Shown here: positions 5,154-11,505 of the stretch, one piece after another
Numbering within the stretch: the first letter of the stretch is position 1
Layout of the letters: every line of letters begins with the position of its first letter
Assembly: GCA_046757465.1 (NCBI GenBank)
Contig: JBHHYH010000079.1
Location: 1-11,526, forward strand
Direction of reading: 5' to 3'
Source: Scalindua_A sp046757465
GTDB lineage: Bacteria; Planctomycetota; Brocadiia; Brocadiales; Scalinduaceae
DNA: 11,526 bases
Notes under the pieces: model-generated
Seen by the model: only the letters and a program-made list of their open reading frames with translations
The model's database searches: none
Told to the model about the DNA's origin: nothing
Program-made: the position numbers and the translations under genes

Positions 5154-6383
5154 ATGTCCAATAACAAAACAATAATGCACGTAGACATGAATGCCTTTTT
5201 CGCCTCTGTAGAACAGCAAGTTAATCCCTCACTCAGGAATAAGCCGGTAGCTGTCATTGGTGCACATAAGAGGACGGTTATTACCACGGCTTCATATGAG
5301 GCCAGGGCTTATGGTGTTAAGGTTGGCATGACAGTGCCGGAGGCAAAGAAACTTTGTCCTGATATAATATTTGTAGCGGGTGATAACAAAAGGTATACAG
5401 ACACTTGCACGCGTCTCGTCAGGCTTTACACAAATTACACACCCTTGGTGGAGGTGTATTCGGTTGATGAGGCATTTCTCGATATAACGGGATCCCTTTG
5501 TCTCTTTAACAGTCCTGAAGATATAGCCATACAAATTAAAAGAAAGATACGGAAGAATTTTGGACTTACCTGTTCCATTGGTATAGGATCTAACAAGTTG
5601 TTGGCAAAGCTGGCCAGCAATATGAAAAAACCGGATGGGCTTACGATAATACACCCCGAAGACGTTTCTGAAATCCTTGGGAAGTTACCCGTAAGCACTC
5701 TCTGTGGAATAGGTTCACGGCTTGAGATGCATCTTGAAGCCGTGGGTGTTAAGACGTGCGGGGAATTGGGAAGGTTTCCAGTAAAGGAACTGAAGAGAAA
5801 ATTTGGCATTATTGGTGAAAGACTCCATCAGATGGGTTTGGGTATAGACGAAAGTCACGTTGTGCCGGTTGAGGACGTGCCGGATGCGAAATCTGTAGGT
5901 CATAGTATGACACTCGATAAGGATATAAGTGACAATGAAAGCATAGAAAGATACATACTCCAACTCTCAGAGATGGTGGGGAGGAGATTGCGCCGTGGTC
6001 AATATTCTGGCAGGACAGTAGCCCTGACCTTGAGGTATTCCGACTTTCATACCTTTACAAAAAGACGTACTATCAAGGAATATATAAATGACGATTTTGA
6101 CATATACCTCGTAGCACTCGATGTATTAAGATTGATAAGACTTAAATATGCAGTACGATTACTGGGTGTAAGTATCTCAAATCTGGTAAAGGATTACGAT
6201 CAGATGCTCCTTTTCAAGAAGGATAGGGATAGACAATCTGTCGTGCAGGCCATGGATGAAATAAATGACAGGTACGGCGAATTTAGTATAACACGGGCAA
6301 GACTTCTTGACCGATACCCACATAAGGGTGTTATTGCCCCCGCATGGAGGCCGGCAGGTGTCAGAAGGGTAAATTATCAATGA
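5154..6383 (+). CDS. dinB: DNA polymerase IV (Y-family, DinB)
   Basis: A 409-residue translesion DNA polymerase. The palm carries D11 in HVDMNAFFASVE (F16 sits at the steric-gate position) and the catalytic pair D105-E106 in YSVDEAFLDITGS. GIGSNKLLAKLASNMKKPDGL (143-163) and the helix-hairpin-helix CGIGSRLEMHLEAVGV (184-199) follow, then the little-finger domain (about 245-350). Q350-M-L-L-F354 fits the beta-clamp-binding motif. All residues needed for activity are present. The chosen ATG gives a family-like N-terminus; ATG 5175 (residue 8) is the alternative, and neither has a Shine-Dalgarno sequence. The stop overlaps the DUF72 start (ATGA). I found no GAAC-N4-GTTC box upstream, so direct LexA control is not visible, though such genes often belong to SOS regulons. 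Confidence 0.96.
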   Translation: MSNNKTIMHVDMNAFFASVEQQVNPSLRNKPVAVIGAHKRTVITTASYEARAYGVKVGMTVPEAKKLCPDIIFVAGDNKRYTDTCTRLVRLYTNYTPLVEVYSVDEAFLDITGSLCLFNSPEDIAIQIKRKIRKNFGLTCSIGIGSNKLLAKLASNMKKPDGLTIIHPEDVSEILGKLPVSTLCGIGSRLEMHLEAVGVKTCGELGRFPVKELKRKFGIIGERLHQMGLGIDESHVVPVEDVPDAKSVGHSMTLDKDISDNESIERYILQLSEMVGRRLRRGQYSGRTVALTLRYSDFHTFTKRRTIKEYINDDFDIYLVALDVLRLIRLKYAVRLLGVSISNLVKDYDQMLLFKKDRDRQSVVQAMDEINDRYGEFSITRARLLDRYPHKGVIAPAWRPAGVRRVNYQ

Positions 6384-7171
6384 TTAAGATTGGAACAAGT
6401 GGATTTTCCTTTGATGACTGGAAAGGACCTGTTTACCCATCCAATATAAAGAAGCAAGACATGCTTCCTTACTATGAAAGGGAACTGGGATTGAATATTC
6501 TTGAAGTTAATTCTACTTATTACACGTTACCTTCTCAAAAAAGTATGGAGGGTATGTCCCGTAAGACTTCACCCGGATTCGAATTTTCTGTAAAGGCACA
6601 TAAGGCGATGACACACGAAATCAGGGAAAAGGGAGGTGGTAAGATAATTGACAATAAAGACGTGTTTGAGAAATTCAAATATTCAATAGAACCATTGATA
6701 AATGAAGGTAAACTCCTATGTGTACTTGCACAGTTTCCTTATTCTTTTTACCCAAATAAAGATAATTTTGAGTATTTAAAGGTCTTTAAAGAGAGAATGG
6801 AAGACATAAAGCTCGTAATAGAATTCAGGAACAAATACTGGCATAAGGACAAGGTTATGAAATTTTTATCTGATAATGGCATGGGTTACTGCATTGTGGA
6901 TGAACCAAGATTATCGGGCTTAATGCCGTTTGTGCCTTTGGCAACTTCTGATATGGGATATTTCCGTCTACACGGTAGAAATACAAACTGGTTTAATGTA
7001 CCAATTTCGGTTAGATATGACTATCTATACTCTGAGGAAGAGCTCCTTGAATTTATAGAACCTATTAAGAAGATAGCTGATAATACGTTTACGACCCTTA
7101 TTTTCTTTAACAATTGCCACGCAGGGTCTGCTGTAAAAAATGCACTTATGCTCATAAAGATGCTGCCATAG
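6380..7171 (+). CDS. DUF72 (YecE-like) TIM-barrel protein
   Basis: A 263-residue DUF72 protein. The conserved landmarks are IGTSGFSFDDWKG (4-16), LEVNSTYYTLPS (41-52), FEFSVKAHKAMTH (67-79), VIEFRNKYWH and FRLHGRN, then a C-terminal FFNNCHAGSAVKNAL stretch. The family is a predicted TIM barrel whose activity is not settled. The start is ATG 6380, overlapping the dinB stop by ATGA, with GAAGGG ten nt upstream inside dinB; an in-frame ATG at 6344 would add 12 unconserved residues and is less likely. The overlap implies one transcript with dinB and coupled translation, which hints at a role linked to DNA damage or nucleotide metabolism, but that is inference from context only. Confidence 0.9.
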   Translation: MIKIGTSGFSFDDWKGPVYPSNIKKQDMLPYYERELGLNILEVNSTYYTLPSQKSMEGMSRKTSPGFEFSVKAHKAMTHEIREKGGGKIIDNKDVFEKFKYSIEPLINEGKLLCVLAQFPYSFYPNKDNFEYLKVFKERMEDIKLVIEFRNKYWHKDKVMKFLSDNGMGYCIVDEPRLSGLMPFVPLATSDMGYFRLHGRNTNWFNVPISVRYDYLYSEEELLEFIEPIKKIADNTFTTLIFFNNCHAGSAVKNALMLIKMLP

Positions 7172-7186
7172 TAAATAAATTTTACC

Positions 7187-7273
7187 ATGGAAGGGTACAA
7201 TGCATCACGTAAAAGCAAAATATTGCTTGTTCTTCCTCCTGACGTTATACATTCACAAAAGACATATTTTTAA
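7187..7273 (+). pseudogene. Possible 28-codon remnant of a B12-binding-type N-terminus
   Basis: A short frame from ATG 7187 contains KILLVLPPDVI, which resembles the first strand of cobalamin-binding domains of radical SAM proteins. It stops after 28 residues, lacks a ribosome-binding site, and nothing downstream continues it. It may be a decayed fragment or chance. The rest of 7172-7333 holds only a TATAAT-like sequence at 7303-7308 without a good -35 partner. Confidence 0.15.
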
Positions 7274-7333
7274 CAATTTACGTAAGTGCCTTAAAGATAG
7301 TTTATAATTAGGCCGCGGAAGAGAAGGGATCAA

Positions 7334-8017
7334 GTGGTTATAGGAAGTGTTAGAGAAAAGGAAGGGATTATTGATGCTATTTTAAAAAGAAATAATTTGT
7401 TTCTTTATGGCCCAAAAGGCGTGGGCAAGACATTTATTGTGAAGCATGTCCTGAAAGAAACCGATGGTAAAAATATCCTTTATTCTAAAGACGGTGCAAC
7501 CTTAAAAACATCTCTTATTGGATTCTTGGAAGGTGATTTTGAGAATTCTTTCCTTTCCAGCCAAAATATTTTATCATTAAAGAAATTATTCTACAAAAAA
7601 ATAAAGAAGGAAAATCCATATCTTGTATTTGACCATACAGGAAGGGTTGGACCAAAGTTCTTTTCATTCATTGAAAACCTTCTCGATGAATATTCGATGC
7701 TCATTATCGCGCGAAGCCGCCATTCTAATGAAATCGGAGATTTATATTTACTCTTATATTCATTTGATAAGCTGGAAATTCCCAACTTAAATAGAGAGCA
7801 TGCTGCTAAGCTAACAGATTATTTTGTAAAAAGCTTCAATCTTGTAATATATAAACCGGATTATTTTAAGCAAAGGGTCTTTAGTATATCATGCGGCAAC
7901 CCCTCAGCAATCAAGGAAATATGCCAATATGCAATGGAAAGCAGATATAAAATTGGGGAAAAGATATATTTCAATCTACTAAATCTGGATAGGGAAATAG
8001 ATTCTCTAAAGTTATGA
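7334..8017 (+). CDS. Orphan P-loop ATPase (AAA/STAND-like)
   Basis: A 227-residue predicted ATPase. GPKGVGKT (26-33) is Walker A. PYLVFD (95-100) is Walker B, ending in D100 but followed by His, where most AAA proteins have the catalytic Glu. IIARSRH (124-130) is in the sensor-1 position. CGNPSAIKEIC (187-197) resembles the GxP motif that follows the ATPase core in STAND and Cdc6/ORC-like proteins. The C-terminus is short and has no recognisable effector domain. GTG start with AGAAGGGATC just upstream. There is no operon partner: 162 nt separate it from DUF72 and over 400 nt from the cupin gene. ATP binding seems sure; hydrolysis and target are unknown. Confidence 0.75.
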   Translation: MVIGSVREKEGIIDAILKRNNLFLYGPKGVGKTFIVKHVLKETDGKNILYSKDGATLKTSLIGFLEGDFENSFLSSQNILSLKKLFYKKIKKENPYLVFDHTGRVGPKFFSFIENLLDEYSMLIIARSRHSNEIGDLYLLLYSFDKLEIPNLNREHAAKLTDYFVKSFNLVIYKPDYFKQRVFSISCGNPSAIKEICQYAMESRYKIGEKIYFNLLNLDREIDSLKL

Positions 8018-8045
8018 GCATAACTAACTAAAAATGTCATTTTTA

Positions 8046-8103
8046 CCCCCATTCCTTGCTTCCGCTCTTACAGAGCCTACTTTTGGCAAGGAAGCATTGG
8101 GGG
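8046..8103. repeat. CTTGCTTTCGC-type hairpin, copy 2
   Basis: CCCCCA (8046-8051) pairs with TGGGGG (8098-8103). TTCCTTGC (8052-8059) pairs with GCAAGGAA (8086-8093), leaving a small bulge. The loop GCTCTTACAGAGCCTACTTT is shared with copy 3 (9225-9282). Paired positions differ in a compensating way between copies, which supports a folded structure. It may terminate the ATPase transcript. Confidence 0.7.
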
Positions 8104-8120
8104 CTGAGCTCTTCGCTTTC

Positions 8121-8184
8121 TGTCATGCTGAATAGATCCTGAAAACGATACTGAAACGTGTTCAGCACAGGATTCAGGGTGACA
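8121..8184. repeat. GTCAT-type hairpin, extended copy
   Basis: TGTCATGCTGAAT at 8121 and ATTCAGGGTGACA ending at 8184 pair over most positions, and ATCCTG/CAGGAT pair inside. The unit belongs to the same repeat type as 1631-1698 and 11506-11526. The remainder of 8018-8429 is taken up by this hairpin, its neighbours and a diverged composite repeat. Confidence 0.55.
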
Positions 8185-8223
8185 ATATAGTGTTTTCTCA
8201 ACAGATACTAAGCAGGTTGTTCA

Positions 8224-8350
8224 GCCCCCCTCGTTCCCACGCTTCTGCGCTGGAGCCAGATATGTGTAAAACTTTGTTTTTTTAGCAAAGTTTTTTTGAG
8301 TCTCATAAAAAGTTAAAAGTGTCTACCCGCCCGGCAAGCCGTTCGGGTAG
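8224..8350. repeat. Diverged composite of the 2345-2433 repeat block
   Basis: CTCGTTCCCACGC (8230-8242) matches the REP arm at 2345, but its 3' arm has decayed. From 8290 to about 8350 the sequence follows the third copy of the 54-bp unit (AAAAGTTAAAAGTG, CTACCCGCC, GTTCGGG). The order REP then 54-bp unit is the same as at 2345-2433, so the two were probably duplicated as a block. Confidence 0.6.
8268..8297 (+). terminator. AT-rich hairpin with T-run
   Basis: AAAACTTTG (8268-8276) pairs with CAAAGTTTT (8286-8294) around a 9-nt loop, and T residues continue to 8297. The form is that of an intrinsic terminator, but the stem is AT-rich and the site is 250 nt past the ATPase stop. It lies inside a repeat block, so it may be incidental. 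Confidence 0.35.
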
Positions 8351-8429
8351 ATGCTCCAAAAATTGGTTCTGGCCATGACACGCCTTCGGCTTATTTGCTG
8401 AGGTGCACTTGTTTAGGTTAGGTTTGCTT

Positions 8430-8828
8430 ATGAAGATTATTCAAATCAAGGAAGTTGAGTTCGATCAGGATGATCGGGGATGGTCAATAAAACCAATCAC
8501 TGACGAAGAGATAAAAACCGGCAAGATAAGTGATATTCACATTGTGAGTATGAGACCCGGAGCGGTAAGGGGAAATCATTATCATGCGTATAAGACTGAG
8601 CATATTCTCGTCATAGGAAGTACTTGCCGTGTAGTGGTTATGGACAATAATACAAAGGAAAAAGAAGAAAAAATAATAGAACATAATAAGAAGGCATTGC
8701 TTGTGATTCCCCCTTATGTTACGCATGCCATAGAAAATATTGGCAATGAAATGTCATACTTGCTTTGCTATAGTAAGGTAAAAGAGGATTTGGATAGGAG
8801 TGATGTTGTAAAGAATAAAATTGTTTAG
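8430..8828 (+). CDS. Cupin protein, dTDP-sugar 3,5-epimerase/FdtA-like
   Basis: A 132-residue single-domain cupin. Motif 1 is RGNHYHAYKTEHILVIGS, with H50, H52 and E57 as likely ligands; motif 2 is PPYVTHAIENIG, with H99. The start KIIQIKEVEFDQDDRGWSIKP and overall plan are those of WxcM/FdtA-like sugar isomerases and epimerases that act on dTDP-hexoses for surface polysaccharides. However, no nucleotide-sugar genes are near, so the substrate is open. I chose ATG 8430, which gives the family-like N-terminus; an ATG at 8403 would add nine unconserved residues. The Shine-Dalgarno sequence is weak. It appears to be a single-gene unit set between long repeat-filled gaps. Confidence 0.8.
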   Translation: MKIIQIKEVEFDQDDRGWSIKPITDEEIKTGKISDIHIVSMRPGAVRGNHYHAYKTEHILVIGSTCRVVVMDNNTKEKEEKIIEHNKKALLVIPPYVTHAIENIGNEMSYLLCYSKVKEDLDRSDVVKNKIV

Positions 8829-8923
8829 AGCCGAAAATGCAATCCCCCTTTTTCCCATAGGTGTTAGGTTAAGAAGACTTTTTTAATAGGGTTAGAGCCT
8901 GATCGTTATTGTAATGTCAATGA

Positions 8924-8972
8924 TTTCAACCCTGTGGAACAAATTCAATTTGTCCTATTCCACAGGGTGAAA
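8924..8972. repeat. Palindromic element F (CCCTGTGGAA, short form)
   Basis: ACCCTGTGGAA (8929-8939) pairs with TTCCACAGGGT (8958-8968), and the outer TTTCA/TGAAA pairs with one offset base. The loop contains its own CAAAT/ATTTG stem. The arm core matches element E, and the right end matches element C. Confidence 0.7.
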
Positions 8973-8992
8973 TAGTGGCAAAACCAGTTCCC

Positions 8993-9048
8993 GTAGCGGA
9001 AACCCGTGCCTGAGGTAGGTCTGTCCTTCGGCACGACTTTAGGTTTCC
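8993..9048 (+). repeat. GTAGCGGA-type hairpin, extended copy 2
   Basis: After GTAGC, GGAAACC (8998-9004) pairs with GGTTTCC (9042-9048), and CGTGCC (9005-9010) pairs with GGCACG (9030-9035). It has the same lead-in and stem foot as copies 1 and 3, with a longer two-part stem. Confidence 0.55.
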
Positions 9049-9116
9049 ATGTCCATGGTATGGATAGCAAAGATGGTTATATGAATGTTTAAATTGGGTT
9101 TAATCCCGTGGTGTGT

Positions 9117-9140
9117 GGAGGCCTGAAGGCCTCCGCTACA
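9117..9140 (-). repeat. GTAGCGGA-type hairpin, copy 3
   Basis: GGAGGCC (9117-9123) and GGCCTCC (9128-9134) are perfect arms around TGAA, followed by GCTACA. Read on the minus strand it begins TGTAGCGGAGG, so it is inverted relative to copies 1 and 2. Confidence 0.65.
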
Positions 9141-9156
9141 GATTCTTTTTATTGCA

Positions 9157-9179
9157 GGTTCAATCTTTTAGATTGAACC
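9157..9179. repeat. GGTTCAATCT hairpin
   Basis: Perfect 10-bp arms GGTTCAATCT (9157-9166) and AGATTGAACC (9170-9179) enclose a 3-nt TTT loop. Despite the GGTTCAATC resemblance to a tRNA T-arm, no tRNA surrounds it. Confidence 0.6.
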
Positions 9180-9224
9180 GAATCGTTTAGGTTTCGTTCT
9201 TAACCTAACACCTATGCCCTTTTT

Positions 9225-9282
9225 CCCCCGCTTCTTGCTTTCGCTCTTACAGAGCCTACTTTCGGCAAGAAAGCTGCGGGGG
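9225..9282. repeat. CTTGCTTTCGC-type hairpin, copy 3
   Basis: CCCCCGC (9225-9231) pairs with GCGGGGG (9276-9282), and TTCTTGC (9232-9238) pairs with GCAAGAA (9265-9271). The loop is shared with copy 2. It lies 12 nt beyond the aminotransferase stop on the minus strand and between convergent genes, so it could end transcription there, although no U-tract follows on either strand. Confidence 0.7.
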
Positions 9283-9294
9283 GATAGGGGGATT

Positions 9295-10638
9295 TTACAA
9301 CTTCTTCTTTTCCGATTCAGCCAGGGTTTCTTCAAAGATTGCCAGGGCAGTATCTATTTGTTCTTTATTTATGTTCAAGGGAGGTATGAAACGAATTACA
9401 CTACGCCCGCATTCGAGGAGCAGTAATCCTCTTTTAAAGTTTTCCTGTATAAGTGCATCCCGTTCTCTTATAGCTCTTTCCTTCGTCTTTCTGTTTTTAA
9501 CAAGTTCGATACCAATCATAAGACCAAGCCCTCTTACATCGCCTATTATTTCATAAGTATCTTGCAATTCACTTAATTTCTTAATCATATACTTACCCAT
9601 CCTGGCTGCATTTTTGATCAATCCATCTTCAAGTAATTGGATTGTTTTCAACGCCGCTGCACAACTCACAGGATTCCCGCCAAAGGTGCTTGCATGTGCG
9701 CCTCGTCCCCAGTCCATTATTTTCTCGTGTGCAATGGTAGCTGATAATGGCATTCCTGAGGCTATGCCTTTTGCTACCGTGATTATGTCTGGTTTGATTC
9801 CAAAGTGTGTAGAAGCAAACATCTTGCCTGTTCTGCCCATACCTGCCTGAACTTCGTCAGCTACATAGAGAAGGCCAAATTCTTTTGCAAGTTTATAAAT
9901 CTCTTCGTGGAATTCCCTGGGTGGAGCAATATATCCACCTTCTCCCTGTACAGGTTCCACGAAGATTGCTGCAATCTCTTCGGGAGCTGCAAGGGTTTTG
10001 AATAACTCCTCCTTAATCCATTTTACACAATACAGATCGCAATTTCCCCTTTTTAAACCGTAGTAACAGCGGTAACAATAGGCGTAAGGAACATGAATTA
10101 CTCCCGGGACTAAGGGATGGAATCTTTTACGTTGTGTTACCTTACTGGCAGTTAGCGAGAGGGCTCCCATTGATCTGCCGTGGAAGCTATTGAGAAACGC
10201 AATGACCATGTGACGTTTCGTATGATAACGGGAAAGTTTAAAGGCTGCCTCAACTGCCTCTGTGCCTGAGTTGCCAAAGAAGGTGCGTTTTGGCCTGGGA
10301 CCTGGAGATATATTTGATAGTTTTTCAGCCAATTGTATCTGCAAAGGATTGTAGAAATCTGCTCCTGTCATGTGAAGCAACTCTTTTGCCTGCTTTGTTA
10401 TTACGCTGACAACTTCAGGATGACAATGCCCCGTTCCACATACGGCAACTCCGGATGTGAAATCCAGAAATCTATTGCCGTCTACATCTTCAACTATCGC
10501 TCCTTTAGCCCTTTTAACTACCAGAGAATATTCCTTTGCGTGGGATTTTGAGATGAACTTATTATCCTTCTTTATTAATCGTCGCGCCTTAGGGCCCGGA
10601 AGAGATGTAGTTATTTGGAGATGGTTTCTTTTTCTCAT
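9295..10638 (-). CDS. Class III aminotransferase, acetylornithine/4-aminobutyrate family
   Basis: A 447-residue PLP enzyme. GNSGTEAVE (122-130) binds the cofactor phosphate, F152-H153-G154 stacks on the ring, E228 lies in VEPVQGEGG, D261 contacts the pyridine nitrogen in VADEVQAG, and K290 in TVAKGIASG is the Schiff-base lysine. Overall it is nearest to the group called acetylornithine aminotransferase family in archaea and some bacteria; the true amino donor (ornithine, 4-aminobutyrate, other) cannot be fixed here. Residues 188-204 carry C-x2-C-x8-C-x3-C, an insertion shared by that group as I recall it. It starts 18 nt after the amidohydrolase stop, so the two form an operon, and no Shine-Dalgarno sequence is seen, consistent with coupling. 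No arginine-biosynthesis genes are adjacent. Confidence 0.88.
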   Translation of the reverse strand: MRKRNHLQITTSLPGPKARRLIKKDNKFISKSHAKEYSLVVKRAKGAIVEDVDGNRFLDFTSGVAVCGTGHCHPEVVSVITKQAKELLHMTGADFYNPLQIQLAEKLSNISPGPRPKRTFFGNSGTEAVEAAFKLSRYHTKRHMVIAFLNSFHGRSMGALSLTASKVTQRKRFHPLVPGVIHVPYAYCYRCYYGLKRGNCDLYCVKWIKEELFKTLAAPEEIAAIFVEPVQGEGGYIAPPREFHEEIYKLAKEFGLLYVADEVQAGMGRTGKMFASTHFGIKPDIITVAKGIASGMPLSATIAHEKIMDWGRGAHASTFGGNPVSCAAALKTIQLLEDGLIKNAARMGKYMIKKLSELQDTYEIIGDVRGLGLMIGIELVKNRKTKERAIRERDALIQENFKRGLLLLECGRSVIRFIPPLNINKEQIDTALAIFEETLAESEKKKL

Positions 10639-10656
10639 AGTGATATCAATTTAAAT

Positions 10657-11376
10657 CTACTTTAGAAGATCATAGTATTTTCTCAGGGAATCAATCTCTT
10701 TCAAATTCAGGTCTTCAAACATAATTCCCTCTCTCTTCTTAATTGTCTTTAATATCCTTAACGGGTGGCATATGCAACTTTCTGAAAGTGTCTCATCCGT
10801 AAAGGCATCACAGGAAACATAGTAAGATATATTTTCAAATGCCCTCACCAGCGGAATCATTCTTAAAAGATCTTCGTCTCTTTCGTAGTCAATCAGATAC
10901 GAAGGGCAGAAGATAATTTTAGCACCTCTTTTAGATAAGTTCTTTACGAACTCGGGAAAGGCAAAGTCCCAGCAGTTAATTATACCGATCTTTCCAAAAT
11001 CAGTATCAATTGCTTTATTTGTTTTCCCGGGTAACACATTTTCAGATTCAGATTTCCACAGATGTACTTTTTTATATTTATACAAAATCCTCCCGGACCT
11101 ATCAATTAAGAAGACTGTATTAAAGATTTTTTTGCCTGACTTTATGTATGAGCCAAAGATGCAATAAATTGACTTCTTGCGACATCTCTCACGAATTTCT
11201 CCAATATGGCTGGATACATCTAAAACATTTTCATGGTCTGGATTCAGGCATGTTTCAGGAAAACACACAATGTCAGCTTGTTTATTAAATGCTTTATTTA
11301 TAAATTTTAATATCTGCTGTGAATTTTTTTCTACGTTATCCACAACCTTGATTTGAGCAACTGCAACTCTGGGCAT
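10657..11376 (-). CDS. Carbon-nitrogen hydrolase (nitrilase superfamily)
   Basis: A 239-residue hydrolase of amides or carbamoyl groups. The Glu-Lys-Cys triad is visible: E41 in FPETCL, K103 in YKYKKVHL, and C135 in INCWDFAFPE. The N-terminal VAVAQIKVVDN and GKIGIINCWD are typical. It is somewhat shorter than many members (about 260-300 residues), with the shortfall at the C-terminus. The gene precedes an aminotransferase in the same operon, an arrangement that would suit breakdown of an amine or amide such as a carbamoylated or omega-amide compound; this is inference. ATG start with only a weak upstream purine stretch; 150 nt of repeat-like sequence lies beyond the start. Confidence 0.88.
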   Translation of the reverse strand: MPRVAVAQIKVVDNVEKNSQQILKFINKAFNKQADIVCFPETCLNPDHENVLDVSSHIGEIRERCRKKSIYCIFGSYIKSGKKIFNTVFLIDRSGRILYKYKKVHLWKSESENVLPGKTNKAIDTDFGKIGIINCWDFAFPEFVKNLSKRGAKIIFCPSYLIDYERDEDLLRMIPLVRAFENISYYVSCDAFTDETLSESCICHPLRILKTIKKREGIMFEDLNLKEIDSLRKYYDLLK

Positions 11377-11505
11377 CTTTGAATAGATGATGGTTTTATA
11401 AAACGTTCATATTGGATAAGTTGGTACGAAAGAGAAAGAAAATACAATCCCCCTTTTTCTCCCTTTGCCAAGAGGCTGTGTCACAATAGAGAAAACACAT
11501 AATAT

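Larger units (their letters stand above)
8856..9216. repeat. 361-bp unit with perfect 20-bp terminal inverted repeats
   Basis: CATAGGTGTTAGGTTAAGAA (8856-8875) is the exact reverse complement of 9197-9216. Between them lie element F, two GTAGCGGA-type hairpins in opposite orientation and the GGTTCAATCT hairpin, with no gene. It resembles a non-autonomous element or the remains of one. CCCTTTTTCCC-like sequence lies just outside both ends, in direct orientation. This accounts for nearly the whole 8829-9294 gap. Confidence 0.6.

Noticed and set aside
6344..6379. Earlier ATG for the DUF72 gene
   Set aside because: It would add 12 unconserved residues inside dinB; ATG 6380 has GAAGGG upstream and the usual ATGA overlap.
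7277..7308. Promoter for the ATPase gene (TATAAT at 7303-7308)
   Set aside because: The -10 is good but no -35 lies at a workable distance; too weak to list as a feature.
9157..9179. Possible tRNA because of GGTTCAATC
   Set aside because: It is one arm of a simple 10-bp hairpin; no acceptor stem, anticodon or D-arm surrounds it.
3375..9282. CRISPR array reading of the many repeats
   Set aside because: Repeats are of several families, irregularly spaced and in both orientations, with no regular spacer length and no cas genes.
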